Below are positions 1 to 9,375 of a DNA stretch of 64,000 bases, one piece after another. Positions within the stretch are counted from its first letter, which is position 1; each line of letters opens with the position of its first letter. The position numbers and the translations under genes were made by a program. Source of the DNA: Thiomicrorhabdus sp041583835 (lineage in GTDB: Bacteria; Pseudomonadota; Gammaproteobacteria; Thiomicrospirales; Thiomicrospiraceae); the NCBI RefSeq assembly GCF_041583835.1, contig NZ_JBFHFC010000003.1, positions 1-64,000 of the forward strand. Direction: 5' to 3'. Below the pieces are notes generated by a model. The model was not told the DNA's origin, ran no database searches, and was given only the letters and a program-made list of their open reading frames with translations.

Positions 1-1541
1 AGCCAATCCTTGACCACTTTATATTTTGGAGGTTCCTCCCCTTTTACGACGCGGAGAAACCTTTCCTGTTCCGGATAGAAGGGTTTGAGGGTTCCCTTAG
101 AAACAGCCATCCAGTATTTCCCCATGGTATGAATGACATACTGGCTTTGCGGGCTATAGTCGTTCGTTAACTTCACATCATAGCCACCTTGACGGAATAC
201 CGCCAAATGAGATTCAGGGAAGAAGTTCTTTACCCGGTTCATACGTGTGAAGAGAAAATCGATCATCTCTTCATTTTTCAGAATCCCCGTATGACTGCTT
301 TCAAAACCGAGCTGTCCCGTCGCTTGCTGCTGTGCCTCTAAGCGTAATTGACTCGAAAGCGGCACAACGCCATCGCTGTTTTTGCTGATTTTCAAAGTGG
401 CCGGGTTGTCATAGGCATAGAACAGTTGATGCTCGACCGTTTTCGGCAAAGGCTTCCTGAAGAGTTCTTTGATAAACCGACTTTCCGGGTTTAAGTCGCG
501 CCAGGAAGGCAATACGATCAGCCCATGCTTTTCACCTAATGCCGCAGACGGGTGTCCGCCAAAGGGAGAGGCAATCGTAACCACCAGACCGATTTTATTC
601 TCTTTCTGATCACTGTCATATTTATTCAGGGCTTCCCTCACGATCAACCCGCCCATACTGTGCGCGACGATAATCATCGGCATCTCATTCAGTTTGATCA
701 CTTTTCCGAACAGGAATATCCTATGAAAGAATTCTGCCAATTGGTTCAAGTCGCCACCCGAAGGATAGTAGAAAAACCAGGGTTTATAGCGTTTACGATC
801 AAGTCGGCTGACGATCGTTTCAAAATCTCTAACGGAACCGCCGATACCATGCACAAATACCACTGGTATTTTATAGGCAAGGTCTTCTTCCAGAGCGTAA
901 AACATCGTTGGTGCTTTTTCCAGAAAAGACGCAGGATCGTACATGCCTAACGTGGCCATGTTTTCGGAAAACAGAGGGTCTTCAAGACTGCGTATGCTTC
1001 CGGTTGGAAAATATAAAGATTTTTTAGGCTCGGCGAGATTCGGTTTTGAAAACGTCTCCACCCAGTCAATACGCTGAGAGGATGATAACTCGACGTTAAT
1101 TCTATCCAGAACCTTATCCGGCGAGGTCGTCTGATTCAAAGAGATCGTTTTCTGACCGACCACTTCCGTTGAATCAAAAACCTGATTATTGTCCAGGTCG
1201 GCAAAAACCAGCAGTTGATAATCGCCTTCAGGCAAATTCAAACCGAAATGGGTTCCCGCTCCGGCAAAATACATCGTATCGACACGTTCGTTTGCTTTGT
1301 ATTTGCTCGAATAAGCGGCTACAGCAAGGGGAATACTGGTATATCTAGATTTTTTGTCGATCGTTTGACCGATTACAAAATAAGTCTCTCTATCAATCAT
1401 GTGTTTCAGATTGACCTGCCCAGGATCCGCCTGTTGAATCTGGGCGTACTCAGCCTGGATCGAAGCATTCTTCATGTAAGAGCATGAACTGAGGGTAATG
1501 AGTGTAGAAATCACAAACAGGGAGACCAAGATATTTTTCAC
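1..1541 (-). CDS. Lipoprotein alpha/beta-hydrolase (lipase-like), partial at window edge
   Basis: The reading frame starts at a GTG at 1541 (SD-like GGAG about 12 bases upstream) and is still open at base 1, so the C-terminus lies outside the window. The N-terminus is a lipoprotein signal (MKNILVSLFVISTLITLSSC, lipobox LSSC), which places it in the envelope. An N-terminal stretch of about 140 residues resembles a small beta-sandwich (DxDNNQVFD). The hydrolase core follows: an oxyanion-type VFVHGIGGS and the nucleophile elbow AHSMGG, then ASPFGGHPSA. An SHTGIL stretch could carry the catalytic His. It is probably an esterase or lipase acting on lipids or acyl groups in the envelope; substrate unknown. 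Family resemblance is to PGAP1/GPI-deacylase-like lipases. Confidence 0.75.
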   Translation of the reverse strand, partial: MKNILVSLFVISTLITLSSCSYMKNASIQAEYAQIQQADPGQVNLKHMIDRETYFVIGQTIDKKSRYTSIPLAVAAYSSKYKANERVDTMYFAGAGTHFGLNLPEGDYQLLVFADLDNNQVFDSTEVVGQKTISLNQTTSPDKVLDRINVELSSSQRIDWVETFSKPNLAEPKKSLYFPTGSIRSLEDPLFSENMATLGMYDPASFLEKAPTMFYALEEDLAYKIPVVFVHGIGGSVRDFETIVSRLDRKRYKPWFFYYPSGGDLNQLAEFFHRIFLFGKVIKLNEMPMIIVAHSMGGLIVREALNKYDSDQKENKIGLVVTIASPFGGHPSAALGEKHGLIVLPSWRDLNPESRFIKELFRKPLPKTVEHQLFYAYDNPATLKISKNSDGVVPLSSQLRLEAQQQATGQLGFESSHTGILKNEEMIDFLFTRMNRVKNFFPESHLAVFRQGGYDVKLTNDYSPQSQYVIHTMGKYWMAVSKGTLKPFYPEQERFLRVVKGEEPPKYKVVKDW

Positions 1542-1718
1542 ACTGAACGCCCTTCTCCACAATAACTACTCAAAAAAACAAAGAATTACCCTGTGAATAC
1601 TACTTAAATATCCCTCCTTTTTCTAGAGCATCATCTGATATAAAAGGGAATCAAGAGCATGCAAATGAATATTATTTTTTACGAGATAGGTTTTTATGAA
1701 ATGTAGAGTATTCCAAAC

Positions 1719-1752
1719 AATAAAAAAGCCTCACTAGGAGGCTTTTTTATTG
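1719..1752 (-). terminator. Rho-independent terminator after the FKBP gene
   Basis: Hairpin with GCCTC/GAGGC core, five-base loop, flanked by A6 and T6 runs so the full stem extends to about 14 pairs. It lies just downstream of the minus-strand FKBP gene and would also work for plus-strand transcripts. Confidence 0.85.
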
Positions 1753-1772
1753 TTCGAGTGTTAAATAGACTA

Positions 1773-2198
1773 TCAATCTACCGTAAGCACTTCCACTTTG
1801 TAGTCCAACGTCTTACCGGCTAAAGGATGGTTGCCGTCCAGATAGACCTTGTCTTCGCTTACTTCGGTGATTTTGAAGGTCAACGTATTTCCGTCAGGGT
1901 CTTCCGTCTCGACAGATGAACCAACTTCGATTTCAACGTCGTCGTCGAAATTTTCAGGACCGGCGAATACCAACAAATCATCGTTAACCGGACCGTAAGC
2001 TTTTTCTGGTTCCAAAGTCACTTTCGCTTCGAACCCGGCTTCTTCGCCCTGCATCAACTCTTCCAAACCTGGAATGATTTCGCCTTCGCCTTGAATGTAG
2101 ATAACCGGCTCACCACCAAAAGTACTGTCAATTACTTCACCCGACTCATCACGCAGTTCGTAATGAAAGCTGACACGGCTGCCTTTTTTAATTTTCAT
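1773..2198 (-). CDS. FKBP-type peptidyl-prolyl isomerase, SlyD/FkpB-like
   Basis: 141 residues, cytoplasmic (no signal peptide). The FKBP half has SFHYELRDESGEVIDST near the N-terminus and DGNHPLAGKTL at the C-terminal end, with an insert-in-flap type middle between them, as in SlyD and FkpB. It lacks the long His/Cys-rich metal-binding tail of E. coli SlyD, so the length is closer to FkpB. It should catalyse cis-trans isomerisation of prolyl bonds and act as a folding helper. It is divergent from dnaQ with a 68-base gap that must hold both promoters. Which paralogue it is cannot be settled by motif alone. Confidence 0.85.
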   Translation of the reverse strand: MKIKKGSRVSFHYELRDESGEVIDSTFGGEPVIYIQGEGEIIPGLEELMQGEEAGFEAKVTLEPEKAYGPVNDDLLVFAGPENFDDDVEIEVGSSVETEDPDGNTLTFKITEVSEDKVYLDGNHPLAGKTLDYKVEVLTVD

Positions 2199-2266
2199 AA
2201 CTGTCCTTTTCTATCAAATTTTGCATTAGAATAACTTGCAAACATTTTACAGCAAAGAGAAGTGGA

Positions 2267-2968
2267 ATGCGTCAGATTATATTGGATACGGAAACCACCG
2301 GGGTTGAACCGCAAAACGGCGACCGCATCATTGAAATCGGTGCGGTGGAAATGATCAAACGCCGTTTGACTCACAACAATTACCACCAATACATCCAGCC
2401 GGAACGCGAAGTGCCGCAAGAAGTTATTGAGGTTCACGGAATCACCAACGAATTCCTTGTCGGCAAACCAGTGTTCGCTGAAATTGTGGACGATTTTATG
2501 GAGTACGTTTCCGGTGCGGAATTGATTATCCATAATGCGCCGTTCGATGTCGGTTTCATCAATAACGAATTGTCGTTGCTACCCAATAATAAATGGGGGC
2601 GTCTGGAAGACCACTGCACCATTACCGATACGTTGAAGATGGCGCGTAAAATGTATCCCGGACAACGCAACTCATTGGATGCGTTATGTAAACGCCTGAT
2701 GGTGGACAACTCCGGTCGTACGCTTCACGGCGCCCTACTCGACTCCGAGATTCTAGCCGACGTTTACCTGAACATGACCGGCGGACAGACTAATCTGTCG
2801 CTTAACGCCGACGAGAACGAAGGCAGCGAACGTGATGTTTCGGCTCATAAAATCAGCCGTGATCGTTTACCGCTTAAGGTTCTTTACGCTTCGGACGAAG
2901 AACTGGGACGCCATCAAGCCAAATTGGAAGAAATCACCAAAAAAAGCGGCGTTGAATTAAGCTGGTAA
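2267..2968 (+). CDS. dnaQ: DNA polymerase III epsilon subunit (proofreading 3'-5' exonuclease)
   Basis: 233 residues, usual length for DnaQ. Exonuclease motifs of the DEDDh class are visible: ILDTETTG at the N-terminus (Exo I), IIHNAPFDVGFINNE (Exo II) and HGALLDSEILADVYL (Exo III with catalytic His and Asp). The last about 50 residues form the tail that binds the polymerase alpha subunit in known DnaQ proteins. It edits misincorporated bases in the replicative core. It converges with rnhA, as in the E. coli dnaQ/rnhA locus where the pair is divergent; here the two genes are tail to tail and share a terminator. Confidence 0.95.
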   Translation: MRQIILDTETTGVEPQNGDRIIEIGAVEMIKRRLTHNNYHQYIQPEREVPQEVIEVHGITNEFLVGKPVFAEIVDDFMEYVSGAELIIHNAPFDVGFINNELSLLPNNKWGRLEDHCTITDTLKMARKMYPGQRNSLDALCKRLMVDNSGRTLHGALLDSEILADVYLNMTGGQTNLSLNADENEGSERDVSAHKISRDRLPLKVLYASDEELGRHQAKLEEITKKSGVELSW

Positions 2969-2997
2969 CAACCAATACCGGTTTCTAAATTCCGAAA

Positions 2998-3041
2998 ACA
3001 AACAGGCCCGGTAAGAATCATTCTTACCGGGCCTGTTTTGT
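2998..3041. terminator. Bidirectional terminator between dnaQ and rnhA
   Basis: Near-perfect inverted repeat with arms of about 17 bases (CAGGCCCGGTAAGAA and its complement), a very short loop, and flanking A and T runs. It sits between two convergent genes and can serve both. Confidence 0.9.
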
Positions 3042-3088
3042 ATTAATCGGCTTTAAACAGTCTTAAAGAGACCGAACGGATTTGAAGT

Positions 3089-3532
3089 TTACTTGTTGGA
3101 AAGCAACTCGTCGATCGCCTCGTTCGCCAACTCGTCCACCCGTTCGTTTTCCGGATGGCCTGAATGCCCTTTCACCCAGAACCATTCGACTTTATGACCA
3201 TCTAACGCTTTATCCAAACGCTGCCACAATTCCTGATTCTTTACCGGCTTGTTCGCGGCGGTTTTCCAGCCTTTCTTTTTCCAGTTATCCATCCACTGGG
3301 TAATGCCGTTTTTGACATACTGCGAATCGGTGGTCATTTTCACGTGACAAGGTCGAGTCAAGGCTTCAAACGCCTGAATCGCCGCCATCAATTCCATCTG
3401 GTTATTGGTCGTATTCGCCTGAGAACCTTTCAACTCTTTAACATGGTGATTGAAACGCAATAATGCACCCCATCCTCCAGGCCCCGGATTGCCTCGGCAA
3501 CCGCCATCGGTAAAGATTTCTATTGTTTGCAA
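3089..3532 (-). CDS. rnhA: Ribonuclease HI
   Basis: 147 residues. Cleaves RNA in RNA-DNA hybrids (R-loops, primers). The acidic active site is complete: IFTDGGCRGNPGPGGWG (first Asp), MELMA (Glu), TTDSQYV (Asp) and NERVDELAN (last Asp), with the basic handle KKKGWK between. The start is a TTG at 3532: the next in-frame upstream codons run into a stop before any other start. The first 13 bases overlap the end of the upstream methyltransferase gene, so translation is probably coupled. Confidence 0.95.
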   Translation of the reverse strand: MQTIEIFTDGGCRGNPGPGGWGALLRFNHHVKELKGSQANTTNNQMELMAAIQAFEALTRPCHVKMTTDSQYVKNGITQWMDNWKKKGWKTAANKPVKNQELWQRLDKALDGHKVEWFWVKGHSGHPENERVDELANEAIDELLSNK

Positions 3533-4377
3533 TTTACACTCTCTTTCGCTTTCAACTTATTCTGTTTTGCATCGATTCGTCCGGACACAATCTGATTCGG
3601 TTTGGCAAAGCCCAACCAACGCGCTTTCTGCCAGCTTAATCCGACCATTCTCGGAGCATCGACTCGTTTGCGCGCAACAATACAATAGACATTGCCAAAC
3701 TGCAAACCAATCCGATTCAAATAGGCTTCCAGACGTTCCAGAATTCGCCAGCCCAACACGGAATCGGAGGTCGTCGTACCCGCATAACAGGAAATGGTAC
3801 TGTAACTGACGGTTTCGATATCGTAACCCAACACTTCCAGCCATTCGATTACCTTACCACTTCGCACCAGATTGGCTTCGCGCAACATTTTGTTTTCCCT
3901 GGACAACCGGCTTTTGATAATCGCACAGGCATACGGATTGAATCCGGTTAACACCAAATGCCCTTCCGGAACCAACATTCCGTCGACCTGACGCAACAGA
4001 TAGTGCGGATCCTGAACGGTTTCCAAAGTATGCGGCAACAACACCACATCGGCGGATTCCTTGGCAATCGGCAGATAATCCAAATCCGCTTTCGCCCAAT
4101 TTATTTCATGTGTTTGCCGGTCATTATTTTGCGCGGTCTCAACGGCACGGCTTTTTTTGATAAGGTCATAGTCCAACTGATCGTCTAAGATCAGCTTATT
4201 CGATACGCGACTGCTCTGAATCCACTCACTGTCGGAAGTGCAGCCCAACTGCACGAAAAAATATCCGAAGAGGTTTGCAACGGACTCTTTAACCAAATGA
4301 CGTTCCTGCTCGTAAAGCAGCCGTCCGCTCGGGGTTCGATACCATTGTTTCAAAAACCGCTGAAAACCTTGATTCAC
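3520..4377 (-). CDS. SAM-dependent methyltransferase, YafS-like
   Basis: 285 residues. A class I methyltransferase fold is suggested by DLDYLPIAKESADVVLLPHTLE followed by DPHYLLRQVDGMLVPEGHLVLTGFNPY, which are the motif III/IV and post-motif strand of the Methyltransf_11 type. The usual glycine-rich motif I is weak, replaced by a region around KLILDDQLDYDLI. Its place between rnhA and gloB matches yafS of E. coli, which gives the best clue to its family; the substrate is unknown. The C-terminal basic tail overlaps the rnhA start. It is divergent from gloB across a 98-base gap. Confidence 0.75.
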   Translation of the reverse strand: MNQGFQRFLKQWYRTPSGRLLYEQERHLVKESVANLFGYFFVQLGCTSDSEWIQSSRVSNKLILDDQLDYDLIKKSRAVETAQNNDRQTHEINWAKADLDYLPIAKESADVVLLPHTLETVQDPHYLLRQVDGMLVPEGHLVLTGFNPYACAIIKSRLSRENKMLREANLVRSGKVIEWLEVLGYDIETVSYSTISCYAGTTTSDSVLGWRILERLEAYLNRIGLQFGNVYCIVARKRVDAPRMVGLSWQKARWLGFAKPNQIVSGRIDAKQNKLKAKESVNCKQ

Positions 4378-4475
4378 CGCAACTTCTCCGGGTTTATTTA
4401 CTGATAAGTATTGGATAATTTTGTTAGAATGGGTTCAATTATATCAACTCCATACACAAAGAAAGACAAGGTTAT

Positions 4476-5291
4476 ATGAAGATCATTGGAATACCTGCTC
4501 TGGTCGGCAGTTACGACAATTACATTTGGGTTCTTTCCCAACAACAAAACGCCTGGGTTGTCGATCCCGGTGAATCGATCCAAGTGATCGATTTCCTCAA
4601 ACAAAACAACTTGTCTTTACAGGGTATTCTCATCACCCATTTCCATCACGATCACGTCAACGGCATTGCCGATCTTAAAGCCGCTTTTCCCGATTGTGAA
4701 GTCTACGGTCCTGAGAAAACCGCCAACGATTTCATTCAACACCGCGTCAAACAAGATGACGAAGTTCGTCTATCTCCCGAATTGAAACTCAACGTACTGG
4801 ATACTCCCGGACACACCGACGATCACATCGCCTATTACAATTCGGACATGTTGTTTTGCGGCGATACCTTGTTTACCGCCGGTTGCGGGCGACGTTTCAC
4901 CGGCACTTTCTCGCAGTTTGCAGAATCGATTCTGAAATTAAGAGCGTTGGACGATAACATCGGCTTTTATTGCGCCCATGAATACACCGTCAGCAACCTC
5001 AAGTTCGCCTATTTGGTCGAACCGGAAAACGAAGCTTTGCGCCAACGTATTCTCAAACTCGACATCCGCTACCCGCAGAATCATGAGGGTGCGCAATCGA
5101 CGCTGGGCGAAGAAAAAGCCACCAATCCGTTTATGCGTTTCGACACCCCGACGATCAAAGCCAAATTATTGGCGAGAGGCGCCCAAGACAATTCCGAAAG
5201 CCTTTTCAAAACCCTGCGTTCATGGAAAGACGAATTGGATCAATCCGGCGAATTAGACGACCGGGATTTAATTTCAATGGTCACGCCTTAA
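4476..5291 (+). CDS. gloB: Hydroxyacylglutathione hydrolase (glyoxalase II)
   Basis: 271 residues. Metallo-beta-lactamase fold hydrolase that converts S-lactoylglutathione to lactate and glutathione in methylglyoxal detoxification. Metal ligands are visible: THFHHDHVNG (THxHxDH), DTPGHTDDH, CGDTLFTAGCGR (bridging Asp) and CAHEYT. The C-terminal glutathione-binding helical domain is present (NLKFA to the end). It precedes mltD by 53 bases on the same strand, as gloB and mltD are also adjacent in E. coli (though divergent there). Confidence 0.95.
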   Translation: MKIIGIPALVGSYDNYIWVLSQQQNAWVVDPGESIQVIDFLKQNNLSLQGILITHFHHDHVNGIADLKAAFPDCEVYGPEKTANDFIQHRVKQDDEVRLSPELKLNVLDTPGHTDDHIAYYNSDMLFCGDTLFTAGCGRRFTGTFSQFAESILKLRALDDNIGFYCAHEYTVSNLKFAYLVEPENEALRQRILKLDIRYPQNHEGAQSTLGEEKATNPFMRFDTPTIKAKLLARGAQDNSESLFKTLRSWKDELDQSGELDDRDLISMVTP

Positions 5292-5344
5292 GGTCAACGC
5301 ACCGAATAAGCAAATAGCGACAAAATAGAGCAAAATCGAAAACA

Positions 5345-7156
5345 ATGAAACCGTTAAGAAACCAGACACAAAATACGATCACTTCCGTTAAGGCGAACTT
5401 TTTGCTCAAACCGCTACTGGCCAGTTTATGCAGTTTGGGGCTGCTCGGCGGCTGCGCTCAACTGCCTCAAAACCAAACCGACCAGACCATCCAGACGGAT
5501 GCCTACGCCGCGCAGAACGGTCACGGTAAAACGGCCAAAAACTCACGCAATCATAATCACGTCGACGTTGTCGTAACCCAAGACCTGAATTTACTGGATC
5601 AACCGAAACCGGCCATTGTCTCTTACGACAACCTTTGGGACGAAATCGCCTCGCAATTGAAGCTGGGCGATCACCATCTGGATGACTTTAACGAATATTT
5701 GAACTTCTACCTGAGAAACAACCGTCATTTAACGCGTGTGTCGGAGCGAGCCAAACCTTATTTGCACTACATTGTTTCCGAAGTCAAAAAACGTAACATG
5801 CCATACGAAATCGCATTGTTGCCGATTATCGAAAGCGGTTTTCAGCCCGAAGCGCGTTCGCACCAAAGAGCGGTCGGTTTGTGGCAGTTCATTCCTCAAA
5901 CAGCACACCTTTACGGCCTTGAAAAGAACTGGTGGTACGACGGTAGACAAGATATCGTAAAAAGCACGCAAGCCGCTTTGGACTATCTACAAAAACTCTA
6001 CAAATTGAATAACGACGATTGGCTGTTGGCGTTAGCCTCATACAACGGCGGCATCGGAAATGTCTGGAAAGCGGTTAAAAAATATCAGAAAAAACACCCT
6101 GAAAATACCGCCCCAAGTTTCTGGGAAATCCGTCATTACCTGCCGAAAGAGACTCAGCACTATGTACCGCAACTACTGGCCGTCTCTTACGTCATTAAAA
6201 ATCACGAAGAATACAACATCACGCTTGAAGAGATCGAGAACAAACCCTACTTCAATGTCGTCAAACTCGACAAACAGGTTGCTCTGGATATGGTGGCGTC
6301 AATTTCCGACACGCCAAACGAACTGCTCGCCCTGCTGAATCCGGGTTACCTAAGACCGGCCACACCGCCGAACGGTCCTTACCACATCGTATTGCCGCTG
6401 GAAAATCACATGCAATTCGAAGACCAGATCAGTAAAGACGATTCAATCTTCGACATCCAGTGGACCCAACACAAAATAAAGTCCGGCGACACCTTAAGCG
6501 AGATTGCCCTGAAGTATAAAACCTCGGCCAGCGCGATCAAAAAGCTCAACCACATGAAAAACAGTTCGCTTCGCATCGGAAAAACTTTGATGATTCCGAT
6601 TCCGCAACATTACGCCAAAGTTTTCGTGCAAAAAGAGACCCAAAAACCGGAATACAAAGGCCCTAAATCCATCCATACGGTACGCTCGGGCGAATCCTTA
6701 TGGACGATTGCACACTTCTATAACATCGATACTAAAACCTTGTGCAAATGGAACGGCATCGACGTTAAAACGCCTTTACGTACTGGGCAGAAATTGACGA
6801 TACGTTCCGATCAGTACGGCTACCAAACGGAATATACGTTGGAAAAAGGCGATAGCTTATGGACGGTTGCCAAGAAGTTCGACGTAACGACTCAACAACT
6901 TAGCCGTTGGAACGGCATCAGAGCCAGCAAGGTTCTTCAGCCCGGCATGAAACTGACCGTATGGCAGCCATCCGACAGCAAGAAACCGACGGCCAAATTC
7001 CGTAATTATGTCGTCAAGGCAGGTGACAGCTTATGGAATATCGCCAAGGCAAACAACCTTTCAACCAAAACGATTGCGCGCTACAATCAACTTAAAGAAA
7101 AAGCATTTCTAAAGCCCGGCCAAGTCCTGAAAATACCTTATGATCAAGAGACTTAA
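5345..7156 (+). CDS. mltD: Membrane-bound lytic murein transglycosylase D with four LysM domains
   Basis: 603 residues. N-terminal lipoprotein signal ends at LGGC, so an outer-membrane anchor is expected. The lytic transglycosylase domain (about residues 130-290) contains LLPIIESGFQPEA with the catalytic Glu, then GLWQFIPQTAHLYGL and LALASYNGG. Four LysM peptidoglycan-binding modules follow, starting at HKIKSGDTLSEIA, HTVRSGESLWTIA, YTLEKGDSLWTVA and YVVKAGDSLWNIA. E. coli MltD has fewer. It cleaves glycan strands to 1,6-anhydromuramyl products. The final 17 bases overlap the slt start. Confidence 0.93.
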   Translation: MKPLRNQTQNTITSVKANFLLKPLLASLCSLGLLGGCAQLPQNQTDQTIQTDAYAAQNGHGKTAKNSRNHNHVDVVVTQDLNLLDQPKPAIVSYDNLWDEIASQLKLGDHHLDDFNEYLNFYLRNNRHLTRVSERAKPYLHYIVSEVKKRNMPYEIALLPIIESGFQPEARSHQRAVGLWQFIPQTAHLYGLEKNWWYDGRQDIVKSTQAALDYLQKLYKLNNDDWLLALASYNGGIGNVWKAVKKYQKKHPENTAPSFWEIRHYLPKETQHYVPQLLAVSYVIKNHEEYNITLEEIENKPYFNVVKLDKQVALDMVASISDTPNELLALLNPGYLRPATPPNGPYHIVLPLENHMQFEDQISKDDSIFDIQWTQHKIKSGDTLSEIALKYKTSASAIKKLNHMKNSSLRIGKTLMIPIPQHYAKVFVQKETQKPEYKGPKSIHTVRSGESLWTIAHFYNIDTKTLCKWNGIDVKTPLRTGQKLTIRSDQYGYQTEYTLEKGDSLWTVAKKFDVTTQQLSRWNGIRASKVLQPGMKLTVWQPSDSKKPTAKFRNYVVKAGDSLWNIAKANNLSTKTIARYNQLKEKAFLKPGQVLKIPYDQET

Positions 7157-9161
7157 TACCACACAGCAGACACAACACACCCTTCTAAAGGGTCGGTTGT
7201 CTGCTGTCTGGATGGCTGTTTTTACCCTGCTTCAACTGACGGCTTTGCTATTTGGCTCATCGAGTCCGGCTCTAGCGGCCAGCGCTCTGACGGAAAAGCA
7301 ACAAACGTTTCTTGACGCCTACCAAGCCATCAAGATCAATGATCGTAAAGCCATTGCCAATTACAAGGCCAAGCTCAAAGATTACCCGCTCTACCCTTAT
7401 GTGCTTTATCACGATTTTCGATTGCACTTCAAAAGCACGCCCAGCTCTTTGGTTCTTAAATTCATCGACGATAACCGAAACAATTATCTAGGCGATAGAC
7501 TGTACACTAAGTGGCTCGATTACCTGGCCGAAAACCGCCAATGGTCGCAATATCTAAAGCACTATAAACCGCAAAAAGACCGCGATCTGCAATGTTATTT
7601 CGCTCAAGCGCAAGCCAATAACAAACAACTGAACTCCGCTCTGAAGTCGGCGCAAAAACTCTGGCAAACCGGCCGGGAACTCAGCAAAGCCTGTGCACCG
7701 TTGGATAAACTGCTCAGAAAGCACAATCAACTGACCGGTTCGATGATCTGGCACCGCATTGACCTGGCAATGCAAAAACACCGCACGACATTGGCCCAAA
7801 AACTCTCTAAGGACCTTTCCGCCAAAGAGCGCAAAATGTTCAATCATTGGCTGGCCGTGTACAAGAAACCGGAAGAGATTCTAAAACCGCTGCCTAAAGA
7901 GATCAGTCCGGTCGTCAAAAAACAGATTTTCACTCAAGCCGTGAAACGCTTGGCGAATGAAGAACCGGAACAGGCACTGAGCAGCTTAAAACGATTTTAC
8001 AAACAATACGGCCTTTCTCCACAACAGTACCGTAGCCTGCAACAAAGCATCGCCTTACGCAGTGCCTATCGCTACAACCCTAAAGCAAGTGAATACCTCC
8101 AGGCGGTAAACGGCAACGGCGCGGCTTCCGAAGACAGTTTAAGATGGCAGGCGCAAATCGCCCTTAAAAACTCCAACTGGCGCTTACTGCTTGAGACCAT
8201 TGAATTAATGGATCACGAACAACAGTCCGAAAAGCAATGGTTATACTGGAAAGCCCGTGCTTTAGCTGCAACCGGCCAAATCAATACGGCCAATGTGATA
8301 TACCGCACACTGGCGAAACAACGTAATTTTTATGCGTTCCTGGCCGCCGACATCCTTAAAACCGACTATCAGTTCAATCCCGATCCGGTCAAGCCGATCG
8401 ACAGCCAAGCGTTGATTAAAAAATATCCGCAATTACAACGCATGCAAGAACTCTTGGCGATCGACTGGATCATCAGTGCCAAACGGGAATGGTACAGCCT
8501 TCTGGATCGTCTAGAACCGACCGAACTGCATGCGGTCGCCATCCTGACCGACCAATGGAATCAACATTCAATGGCGATCAGTACTGCAGCCAAGGCACAA
8601 AAATGGAATGATTTAAGCATCCGCTTCCCGACTCCGCACAAGACTCCGGTCATGCGCAGTGCTGAAAAACACGGTGTCGATCCGGCCTGGGTTTACGGTG
8701 TAATCCGCCGTGAGAGCGCTTTCTCGCAAACGATCCGTTCATCGGCGGGCGCTATCGGGCTGATGCAGCTCATGCCTAAAACCGCCAAATACATCGGCCG
8801 CAAAATCGGCATTAAAAAAACCAATTATTCAGAACTGATCAAACCGCAATCCAATATCGAACTGGGCAGCGCCTATTTAAGCTACCTATATAAGAAATAC
8901 GACGGCAACAAAGTGTTGGCGACCGCCGCTTATAATGCCGGGCCTCAACGCGTGGATTCCTGGCTGCCGACCGATCAAAGCCTTCCGGCGGATCAATGGA
9001 TCGATTCGATTCCCTTTTCGGAAACCCGCGCTTATGTCAAAGCCGTGCTGGAATACACCACTATCTTCAAATCCCTTTTGAATAAGAAGTATGACCGTCT
9101 TCAGGATGTGATGCCTTATATCCAACCCGTTCAGGCAGAAACGTCAAAAGACAACAAATAA
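7140..9161 (+). CDS. slt: Soluble lytic murein transglycosylase
   Basis: 673 residues, the usual length for Slt70. The N-terminus has a hydrophobic export segment ending near SSPALAASA, so it is periplasmic. A long alpha-helical superhelix (about residues 45-440) precedes the catalytic domain, which shows YGVIRRESAFSQ with the catalytic Glu, SSAGAIGLMQLMPKTA and ATAAYNAGPQRVDSWL. It degrades glycan strands by exo-type transglycosylation. The ATG lies inside the last codons of mltD in another frame, so the two autolysins are likely translationally coupled and made together. Confidence 0.93.
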   Translation: MIKRLNTTQQTQHTLLKGRLSAVWMAVFTLLQLTALLFGSSSPALAASALTEKQQTFLDAYQAIKINDRKAIANYKAKLKDYPLYPYVLYHDFRLHFKSTPSSLVLKFIDDNRNNYLGDRLYTKWLDYLAENRQWSQYLKHYKPQKDRDLQCYFAQAQANNKQLNSALKSAQKLWQTGRELSKACAPLDKLLRKHNQLTGSMIWHRIDLAMQKHRTTLAQKLSKDLSAKERKMFNHWLAVYKKPEEILKPLPKEISPVVKKQIFTQAVKRLANEEPEQALSSLKRFYKQYGLSPQQYRSLQQSIALRSAYRYNPKASEYLQAVNGNGAASEDSLRWQAQIALKNSNWRLLLETIELMDHEQQSEKQWLYWKARALAATGQINTANVIYRTLAKQRNFYAFLAADILKTDYQFNPDPVKPIDSQALIKKYPQLQRMQELLAIDWIISAKREWYSLLDRLEPTELHAVAILTDQWNQHSMAISTAAKAQKWNDLSIRFPTPHKTPVMRSAEKHGVDPAWVYGVIRRESAFSQTIRSSAGAIGLMQLMPKTAKYIGRKIGIKKTNYSELIKPQSNIELGSAYLSYLYKKYDGNKVLATAAYNAGPQRVDSWLPTDQSLPADQWIDSIPFSETRAYVKAVLEYTTIFKSLLNKKYDRLQDVMPYIQPVQAETSKDNK

Positions 9162-9283
9162 GCTTTCATACAAAACACTCCAGCCTTTCTAAAATTAATA
9201 AGAAAAAACGACCGCAATACACATGGATGAAATGAAACCATTTGTATAAAAAGGCATGGAAAAAAGCGACAGAAATTTGGGGC
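9162..9283. other. Intergenic segment between slt and the sRNA unit
   Basis: Part of the 359-base gap between convergent slt and cysS. No gene is seen here. No poly-T terminator for slt is apparent on the plus strand; the only hairpin nearby has its poly-T tract on the minus strand. Confidence 0.5.
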
Positions 9284-9313
9284 AAAAAAAACCCCAGTGG
9301 ACAACTGGGGTTT
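9284..9313 (-). terminator. Rho-independent terminator of the candidate small RNA
   Basis: On the minus strand a perfect 10-pair stem (AAACCCCAGT with ACTGGGGTTT), a five-base loop, then a run of eight T. On the plus strand the hairpin is followed by only three T then AAACATT, so the orientation is clearly minus. Confidence 0.85.
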
Positions 9314-9369
9314 AAACATTATCTCATATAGAAATAATCAGAGGAGGATACTCATGAAGAAACATGAAT
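9284..9369 (-). ncRNA. Candidate small regulatory RNA with anti-Shine-Dalgarno motif
   Basis: Minus-strand unit of about 86 nucleotides bounded by a near-consensus sigma-70 promoter and a strong intrinsic terminator, with no convincing reading frame inside. Predicted order from the 5' end: a short hairpin (TCATG/CATGA around a six-base loop), an unpaired pyrimidine stretch CCTCCTCT (9340-9347), a weaker hairpin (TATTTC/GAGATA), then the terminator with an eight-U tail of the kind Hfq binds. The CCUCCUCU segment is complementary to a Shine-Dalgarno sequence, so the RNA could block ribosome binding on target mRNAs or titrate a CsrA/Hfq-like protein. It lies downstream of cysS on the same strand, so a cysS 3'-end-derived form is also possible. 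Expression is not shown here. Confidence 0.6.
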
Positions 9370-9375
9370 GTGCAA

